A stretch of 64,000 bases of DNA from Agriotes lineatus (lineage: Eukaryota > Arthropoda > Insecta > Coleoptera > Elateridae). A program made the position numbers and the translations under genes. Position 1 is the stretch's first letter; each line of letters starts with the position of its first letter. The stretch covers positions 1 through 64,000 of the forward strand of contig CALNHX010005196.1 in NCBI GenBank assembly GCA_940337035.1. The letters run 5' to 3'. The notes beneath the pieces are model-generated. The model made no database searches and was not told where the DNA came from. It was given only the letters and a program-made list of their open reading frames with translations. Shown one piece after another: positions 57,104 through 64,000 of this stretch.

Positions 57104-57720
57104 TACTTCCTTTTACAATAAAGGAAGTATTGGAATCACCCCAAAAATTCGAAATTGAGTTTTCAAGAGATCTTCACATTTTAGAGTCACCTGATCCCAA
57201 AAAAACATATTTTTTTTCATGTCTGTCTGTCTGTCTGCCTGTGAACAGAATATCTCAAAAACGAAAAAAGGTATGGCATTGAAACTTCATATATAAGTTT
57301 TGTGTACTATGTAGATGAGACAGCAAGCTTTTAAAGAAAATCGCATAACCGGAAGTAGGTGTTTACCCTTGTGATTTTTAAATTTTTTTCGATTTTTTCA
57401 AACTTTATATTTTTATTACATTTGTATTGTATATTGATGTGAAATAGGAGATTTTCCATTTAAATACTTCTAAAATGGATTTCTTTTGTTTTTTTCTATT
57501 TTTTTCATTAACTCCTATTTTAAATACAACACCCGGTATATTATTACATTTTTTAATTCAGCTTAAAATTCTAGAAAAAAATTGTTTCTTCAACTAACTT
57601 TTTGTGGAATTTGCAATTTTTGAAAATTTTTGACAAATGCTTAGAAATTACAAATCAAATTTTTGGATAATTATTATAAGATCACTGTAAAAGGAAGTTG
57701 TGTGAGTGTATCACACCAGA
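57104..57720. repeat. Half copy of palindromic element P
   Basis: From ACTTCCTTTTACAATAAAGG to …GTATCACACCAG it matches the right arm of element P (about 25070-25685), including the CTGTCTGTCTGTCTGCCTGT tract, GAACAGAATATCTCAAAAAC, CAGCAAGCTTTT and ACACCCGGTATATTATTACA. No inverted left arm precedes it. It gives an independent uninterrupted copy of the site where hAT-like element B inserted. Confidence 0.8.
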
Positions 57721-58521
57721 TTTTTATTAATTATTTACAATAACAAATTTTAATGTACAGTATATAAATAAATACCAGTAAAACAATTGATGTTACTAAT
57801 ACTAGCATAAATGGTTTAGTCGAATTAACTTTTTTTACTATTAAATGTTACTGAACGTAGAGCTTTTCTTTATAGGCGACTGAAAATCATGTAACCTTTT
57901 AAGTGCTCCATATGTGCCGTTCGTTATGTTTAGTTTTAGGTCTACCAGACTGCATAGCATGTCTACCAGCTATTACTAACTTCTGGACAAGGCAATAGTC
58001 TGTACCTACCCCAATTGTTCAACCCCCTTGTAAATTTTTTTGCTTGCATATAATAGCAGTAGTTGATCTGAGTATGAACCAAAACTGTGAGGTGCTGAAA
58101 CTAGTTAGAGCCGATTCAGTAATACACTTGAGGATCTCTCTGTAAATGATTCATTATAATGCTAAAAAGTTACTGGAATTTATTTTCACATTTTTTCATA
58201 TTTGCATCGATTTCATGATCGTCTGCTGTATTTAAATGTATTTACAACATCCTCACAAATGCTTGACAGCAAAATTAGGACATGAGTAGTATTTTCTAAA
58301 CAAAGTTTCATTATTTTTGAGGGTATTGTACCACCCTTTGATAACTTCTTTCACCAGTCATAACCAGGTAGAGATTTTTTGTTGCGGAATCAATTGTAGA
58401 AATTGATGTATTGGAACTGAGATTGAATTTACTAGCAGTAAACACATTTTTTCTGTAGCTTCTTTATTTGCAACTCGGTTTGAAATATGAGACGACCATT
58501 TAAAAATTTTGTATTTTACAG
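57721..58521. other. Probable intron or flank of the MGA-like exon
   Basis: No recognised feature. It ends in GTATTTTACAG, a good 3' splice site directly before the open exon. Confidence 0.5.
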
Positions 58522-60003
58522 AAAAATAGTTGTATGGGCTTTAGTAATAACCGTGATGTGCAAGAATGTGAAAGGAAAGCAATTCAAAGTACACAATCTA
58601 TAAATGATGAAGCCTGTGAAGAATGTGCGAACTCTAGTTATGAATTACTGCAGTCACCAGAGCCACAACAAATCCTTATTGACAAAAAAATTTCCAAGCC
58701 AACAATGCTGAAAAATAATTTGACTGGGAAACATAATAACAATCGTTTAAATCAGATCGTCAGTGTTTTGTTTAAAAAACTAAATGGAAATGTGTGCTCG
58801 AAAAACATTAGCGATGTAAGTGAGAACGATACTGCTTGTGTTCCGAAACCGAAAGTGGAGCAAACAAAGACATATGTAGACATAAAGTTCCCGCAATATC
58901 CTCAAGAGGGTGAGGAAAGCAAGAATATTTGCAAACCTAAAACTCTCACCAAAAAAAGAAAGATGTTGATAAAATCTCAAGCTTCGCAAGTAAGGGATTT
59001 GATGGATGGCATGACTGGGAAACAACGAAAGGATTACAAGGAGAGTGTCTTGAGTATAGACAAAAAACTTATGGAAGAAGACGTGCCCTTCACTCGAAAG
59101 TGTTTTGTAGCTTGCAACAGCGTTATTAATACGCCCAGTTTTGTTGTTTGCAATGGCAAACGGTACAAAGTTTCTTGCAGTAAAACCAAAAAAATTGTTG
59201 CCGAAATTAAGGATAGAAAGAAAATGTACAAAAGCACAAATACTCAACCATTTAAAAACTATGAAGGATATCCGAAGAAGCCTTCCTTACTAAATTCTTT
59301 GCAAGCCGAGCTGAGAGGGGAAGAAGGCAATCCTAACAAATGGAAAAATGTTGAAATGAAACTTCCATCATTATTGGAGGTGACTCCTGAAGGTGAAAGA
59401 AAGGAAGAAGGTGAGGACAGGATGATGATGCAAAAACCACTAGAACCTATTGTATCTAAGAAGATTCTAATTCCAGAAATTACTGAGACCGATAGTGAAT
59501 TTGCAAAAAGTGCCCAAATCGTGGTGAACAACTTGCTTGATTACATCGATATTTCAGAATGCAGCAAAAACATAGTGAAAGAGGAATATAATGGTAGTCC
59601 TGATCTTCTCTTAGAGGAAGCAGAAGATGCTCCCATAAAGAAGCGCAAGAGAGGGTGCAAGCCTGAACACGAGACCAAAGCCATACGCAAACCAACCTTG
59701 GAAATGAAAAGGTTGAGCTGCAAAATTGTTTCTATTTCCTTGGATGAGGAGCATGCTGAGAATAAGCCATGTCAGAAACTATTCTGCAAATTGGGGTGCA
59801 TTTGCAAGAGCGTCGAAAGTAATCACAGAAGATTATTGTCCAACCACTGCGGTTTACCTGGCTGCATGTTCAACTGTTCATGCAACTATAAAAAAGATGT
59901 TGGTCAGAATATTTCCCCGTCTATGGGAGCAGGCATCTTTCCCCAAGGGATCATCAGTAGATTGCAAGATGAAGCAAAGAAAGATCTAGCTATAAGTAAG
60001 TAA
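58522..60003 (+). CDS. MGA-like (MAX gene-associated) protein, large exon, DUF4801-like
   Basis: MGA proteins are nuclear transcription regulators that pair with MAX. The open frame runs from a 3' splice site (TTTTACAG before 58522) in phase to TAA at 60001-60003; the first ATG, giving 489 residues, is at 58534. A donor-like ATAA|GTAAGT at 59996 overlaps the stop, so this is probably an internal exon ending at 59995. Visible: basic KKRKRGCKPE (about 368-377), then a cysteine block CQKLFCKLGCICKSV…HCGLPGCMFNCSC (about 413-448), which resembles DUF4801 of MGA (C-R-L-G-C-x-C…H-C…C-M-F-G-C-x-C). The N-terminal two thirds is charged and low in known domains. No T-box or bHLH is in the window. The assignment rests on the cysteine block. 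Confidence 0.65.
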   Translation, partial: KNSCMGFSNNRDVQECERKAIQSTQSINDEACEECANSSYELLQSPEPQQILIDKKISKPTMLKNNLTGKHNNNRLNQIVSVLFKKLNGNVCSKNISDVSENDTACVPKPKVEQTKTYVDIKFPQYPQEGEESKNICKPKTLTKKRKMLIKSQASQVRDLMDGMTGKQRKDYKESVLSIDKKLMEEDVPFTRKCFVACNSVINTPSFVVCNGKRYKVSCSKTKKIVAEIKDRKKMYKSTNTQPFKNYEGYPKKPSLLNSLQAELRGEEGNPNKWKNVEMKLPSLLEVTPEGERKEEGEDRMMMQKPLEPIVSKKILIPEITETDSEFAKSAQIVVNNLLDYIDISECSKNIVKEEYNGSPDLLLEEAEDAPIKKRKRGCKPEHETKAIRKPTLEMKRLSCKIVSISLDEEHAENKPCQKLFCKLGCICKSVESNHRRLLSNHCGLPGCMFNCSCNYKKDVGQNISPSMGAGIFPQGIISRLQDEAKKDLAISK

Positions 60004-60276
60004 TATGCATTTGTTTATTCCTAATTTGTGTAAATTTTTCCCATGTACATCTTCGATTTTTCTTATATTCTTCTCTTGTCATACAATTTTTCTATTCTTT
60101 CCATCCTTTCCAACTTAATTTTGGTTAGGTTTAGGTATATTTGGCTAAATATAGATTACATTAGATAAAGTTGGTTTCGTTAAAACGCTACCTTTTCTAA
60201 ACCTCTCGCTTGCGATGCATTTGATCTACATATACCTACAGATAGTGAGTGTCGGATTTTCGAGGTTTGCCATATA

Positions 60277-60996
60277 AGGGTGTTTCAAAACAAATGCGAA
60301 AAACTTAAGGGGCTAATTCCTTGTTCAAAATAAAGGATAGTTTATTATATAAACATTGGGTCAAAAGTCAACCATTAGGGAGATATCGCACTGCAAATAT
60401 GGCTGAATAATTAAATGATCAGATAATAAATTTTTGATTAAATTAGTCGTATTTTGTGTTCAAACTAAGTGAGCAATGTCAAATAAAACAACAATAAGAA
60501 ACGTCTTAAAAAGTGATAACAGCCAACTAGATTATTTTTCTAAAATGAATTTCTTTTTCTCGACATGCAATGATTTACGTTTTATTTTTTATTTGGAAAC
60601 GGTAAGTTTTATGAAAAAATTGCAAGAAACAAAAAAGTTTCTAAATAAACCAGGCTATCAACTGATATTTTTCCATGTCATAGCGCAAGTTTTTCTTAAA
60701 TTTAGTTAAGAAGAATGGTAGCGGTAGTCTAATTCAATCCCCTCTACTCTTTTTAAAAAAGTTAAGAAATATGCAAAAAGTGTGTTTTTATAATAGTAAT
60801 AATTCCATAAAATTTTATTGTTCTACCTCTTTTCATTTTTAAGATAACAAATGAAAACGTTATTTTTCCGCCATATTTGCAGTGCGATATCTCCCTAATG
60901 GTTGACTTTTGGCCCAATGTTTATATAATAAACTATCCTTTATTTTGAACAAGGAATCAGCCCCTTAAGTTTTTCGCATTTGTTTTGAAACACCCT
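60277..60996. mobile_element. Palindromic mariner-type MITE (about 720 bp)
   Basis: Ends AGGGTGTTTCAAAACAAATG and its reverse complement. The arms (about 160 bp) match closely, sharing AGGATAGTTTATTATATAAA and GGGAGATATCGCACTGCAAA. TA-rich flanks fit a TA target, though the exact duplication is one base ambiguous. The centre holds a 77-codon frame with no known motif. Confidence 0.8.
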
Positions 60997-61022
60997 ATCT
61001 ATTGATCTGTGACATATATATA

Positions 61023-62400
61023 CAGGGTGGTCCTGAAACATTTGGGGTTAGGTATAACTCATTATAAGAATGAAAGAAGTTCCTAAAAACGAACTCCTCG
61101 AGAGTTACAGCTTATTTAATTCTTAATATCGTATGAATAGACATTTTTCTATAGTAACTCTGGAAATGTCCACTATTAACTTCAATACATGCTTGTATAT
61201 GTCTGACCATTGACTGTCAAACGCACTCGAAAATTTCCGATGTATTCCTTATAACTTTACAGCTATTAATAATGTCTCGCTAATGCGGTCTCGTAATTCC
61301 TGTACATTATTAACTGGAGTAGCATAAACAAGACTCTTTAGGTGTCCGCAAAAGAAATATTCCAGTGGATTACAGTCTGATGAGCGCGCAGGCCAGGCAA
61401 TTGGTTTACTTCGCCTAATCCACCAATTAGGATATGTTGCATCCAGATGTTCTCTAACGATGATGCTAAAATGCTGGTGATCCATCATGCATGAAATAAA
61501 TTTTCTTTCCTATCAGCAACGGAACTTGAACCAATAGTGCTTGTAGTTCATGTTATAAAAATAACCTATAATTTTGATCGTTGATAGTAGGCGGCAAGAA
61601 ATGTGGACCAATTAATTTATTTTCTGCAATGACAGTCCAAATATTTGCGGAAAATTTTGTTGGTGTCAAGATTGAGTGATAATGTGTGGGTTTTTATCTG
61701 CCCAATGGTGATTATTTTGAAAATTTATAATTGCGTCTCTTGTAAACATAGCCTCATCAGTAAAAAGCACTCAAACGTGAAAATCAAGTTGTAAACAATT
61801 TTGTGAGAACATTGTGCACACCGGACACGTTGAGGATAAGCAGTTACCAAAAGTGATTGTACTCGTTGTACATGGAACGGATACAGTTGTTGTTCACGCA
61901 GAACTCTTACCACTGATTGATGTGATACACCAATTTTGACACCAATCTTTCTAATACTTGTTGTGGAATCTTGCTCTATTGTTTCAAGCACCTCTTGTTC
62001 CATATTTGCGGTTCGTGCATATCTTTCAACTCCATGATAAACAGTACGAACTTTGAAAGCACAAGTCTCTCGAAGTAGTCAATGAATGCTGGCCAATTCA
62101 ATGTTGGATAAACCATTCATTTTGATTGTATGAATAACAATACTTAATCACAGTGACATTTCTAAGTTATAACAGCACTCGGTAACTACGATTAAAAACA
62201 TATTTATTTTTAGATATTAAGAATTGAAGAGCTGTAACTGCTGAGGCTTTGGTTTCCAGACAAATGTGTATAGGAACTTTTTTCATTCTTATAATGAGTT
62301 TAATCTAATCCCTGATTTTGGGTAACTGAGGTATGAATGGTCCTCGACACCGAAAGGTAAAAGAGGCTATAGATTATTAATGAATTTCAGGACCACCATG
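61023..62400 (-). mobile_element. Tc1/mariner-superfamily element (decayed, 1.4 kb)
   Basis: Left end CAGGGTGGTCCTGAAA after TA; inverted right end CATGGTGGTCCTGAAA. The right flank is TT, so the duplication has decayed or the edge is off by a base. A transposase reads leftward through most of the element. Subterminal phrases such as CATTCTTATAATGAGTT are also inverted between the ends. Confidence 0.85.
61112..62120 (-). pseudogene. Mariner-like transposase with DDE_3-type core (decayed)
   Basis: Reads from MNGLSNIELA (ATG at 62120). Pieces: helix-turn-helix region RKIGVKIGVSHQSVVRVLRE followed by QQLYPFHVQRVQSLL; first catalytic Asp in LFTDEAMFTRDAIINF; WADKNPH; second Asp in MHDG/MMDHQHFS-type text; then PNWWIRRSKPIAWPARSSDC followed by NPLEYFFCGHLKSLVYATPV, with the third acidic residue in the SSDCNPLEYF box. 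C-terminal text RHIQACIEVNSGHFQ ends near TAA at 61112-61114. TGA codons and at least two frame shifts are present. Related transposases with this W-P-x-R-S-x-D-x-x-P-x-x-F/Y box are widespread in insects. Confidence 0.85.
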
Positions 62401-62439
62401 TTCTATATGTAGTGGCTATACACCCCAAGTGCAGTAATG

Positions 62440-64000
62440 CTGCTCCTGGCGGAGCTTTCTAGATCATTATACAGGTGTGATCAGTTCATCAGTACCCATC
62501 TACTATTCCATCTTTTCACAAATTTCTTTCTACTTTTTTCTACTTTCACTTTAGTCTTCCAATCTTTAGTCTCAATCAATTTGAATACTTTACTTGTTGG
62601 CATTTTTTTGTTCGATTGGAATGCTCTGTTATCAGTCATTGTTCTTTCCTTAATTTCTATATCTCTATTTCCATCAGATAACATTACTGCAAGATACTTA
62701 AATTTATTCACCACTGCAAATTCGTATCCCTTTATCCTGATATTTTGTTTACCTGTTTATAATTGCCTGTCGATTATCATTATTTTTGTTTTTTGGTCAT
62801 TGATTCTTATTTCTTAGTTCCATTTTGTCTCCTTCCTGTACTATTTCTTTTACCATCTCTTTCATCACTTTACGGTTTTTTGCCAAGTACTATGTCATCC
62901 GCATATGCTATAATTTAATTTGGGTACCACTTGTTCGTACTCTGCCCTCGTAAATTCTTTTCTATACGTATTCCAGTGCTAGTTGAATAATGCACTCCTT
63001 TATTTCTTCTTTTTGCATTTTCACACTCATAGCATTCTTCTCATTGTCATCTTTATTAAGCTTTTCATTTTAGTACTTAAGTCTGTTGTTGTTCCTTTAG
63101 TAAAGCTACATTGGTGTTGCCCTATCAAATTTCTTGTGGTATACATTAACCTTTTTTTGTATTGGTGACGTCATGATTTTGTATGTGGTATTCAATAACG
63201 ACAATCCTCTGTAGTTCTTACATACTTGTTGGTCTCCTTTCTTGTGTATTGTAATCATTTGTCCCGTTTCCCATTTTACAGTTATCCTTTCTTCTTCACA
63301 TATTCTTTTTATCAGTACAATTTTTCATGCAATTCTTCTTCCCACCATACTTTATAAGCTCTACATTTATGTCGTCCTTCCGTGGAGCTTTACCGTCATA
63401 GCTTTTAGTAATAATTTCTTTTATTTCTTCTTTCGATGGTGCTTCACTTATCATATCTTGTTCTGGTATTTTAGTCTCATAATCTTCTATCTCCTCTGTC
63501 ACCTCTGTCTGTCAATAATCTCTTAAAATGTTTCTTCCACGTTTCCATGTACGGAATGTAATTTGCAGCCAGTTTCCCATTTTCATCCTTGATTTCAGTG
63601 GTCTTTCTTTTGTATACTTTGTTTTGTTCATTGATACTTTTGTGATCGTTTTTTGTATTTTTATGCTTGTTATTATCTTCAATTTGTTTTATGTTTTTTT
63701 CCATGCATTCTCTTTTTCTTTTGCAGCTTATTCCCTTGGATTTCTTTCTTAACCCTGTACACTTAGTTCTATCCTCTTCTCTATTTAATCTGATCTATCT
63801 TAATCTTTGTTTTATTTTCTTTATGCCTATTTCTTTACATTTATAGACATACTATCCTGGATCAGTTCTGCCTACTACCCTTTCTATTTTGGCTTCCACT
63901 ACACTATTTATACATATTTTTATTCTTGCCCATTGTGTTTCTATATCGTTATCATTTATATTATATCCTTTTAGTTGTTCTTCTATTTGTTCGGAGTGTA
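62440..64000 (-). mobile_element. RTE-like LINE running off the window end
   Basis: A minus-strand LINE whose 5' part lies beyond 64000. In order: linker with NKVYKRKTTEIKDENGKLAA and ETWKKHFKRLL (63477-63704), APSKEEIKEIITKSYDGKAP and NVELIKYGGKK (63296-63502), an IAYADDIVLG box near 62890-62915 that keeps both catalytic aspartates, then VNKFKYLAVMLSDGNRDIEI and IKERT (62481-62714), and a C-terminal KRWNSRWVLMN. Stops separate the blocks. Its 3' end lies close to the mariner-like element. It belongs to the same general group as 2436-5035 and is also on the minus strand. Confidence 0.8.

Noticed and set aside
58780..59247. 155-codon open frame on the minus strand
   Set aside because: It lies antisense to the MGA-like exon and has no recognisable domain; open frames opposite a long exon are common by chance.
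60476..60709. 77-codon frame in the centre of the palindromic MITE
   Set aside because: No similarity recognised; short AT-rich frames are frequent here and the host is a non-coding MITE.
1..64000. CRISPR arrays, operons or bacterial signals
   Set aside because: No regularly spaced short repeats with unique spacers. The 91-bp and 309-bp repeats are tandem or inverted without spacers, and the window is clearly eukaryotic.

Overview
The window is eukaryotic and most likely from an insect with a large, repeat-rich genome. It is strongly AT-rich, coding pieces are split by short introns with ordinary splice signals, one gene matches insect haem peroxidases, and most of the rest is insect-type mobile DNA: piggyBac, Tc1/mariner, hAT, PIF/Harbinger, MULE, jockey, RTE-like LINEs, Gypsy, Copia, SINEs and many palindromic MITEs. 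I cannot place the order from sequence alone; a beetle would fit, but that is a guess.

Only two stretches look like host genes. At 8602-9761 (+) are the last five exons of an animal haem peroxidase, with a GC-AG intron, a stop codon and a poly(A) signal. At 58522-60003 (+) is a long open exon with a cysteine-rich block like the DUF4801 region of MGA (MAX gene-associated) proteins.

Layout. 1-8600: degenerate LINE pieces and AT-rich DNA with no gene I can see. 10423-14698: a hAT-like element carrying a long palindrome, then a Tc1/mariner-type MITE. 15732-33650: a PGBD/piggyBac transposase relic split in three by a hAT-like element (15867-26736) and a PIF/Harbinger element (27483-33396). Each carries further insertions, up to about eight layers deep. 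Many layers can be checked inside the window, because inverted arms, tandem copies or an interrupted reading frame serve as empty-site controls. The Harbinger element contains a nearly complete MULE (27987-31844) with long terminal inverted repeats, a perfect 9-bp target duplication and a decayed transposase that has FAR1-like, SWIM and PHD-like regions. 33800-38400: a SINE, a LINE fragment and a 1.3-kb inverted-repeat element with GC-containing hairpins. 38410-41335: a hAT element with perfect 8-bp duplications and a decayed BED-finger transposase. 42150-53400: a LINE fragment, then a young LTR element without recognisable genes (two about 1.15-kb LTRs, one split by an 881-bp MITE), then Gypsy and Copia remnants. 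53800-64000: another reverse-transcriptase relic, small MITEs, the MGA-like exon, a palindromic MITE, a decayed mariner-type element and a LINE that runs off the end.

The mobile genes do not form a pathway. They record successive insertions. The only long undamaged reading frames are the 344-residue jockey reverse-transcriptase fragment and the MGA-like exon.
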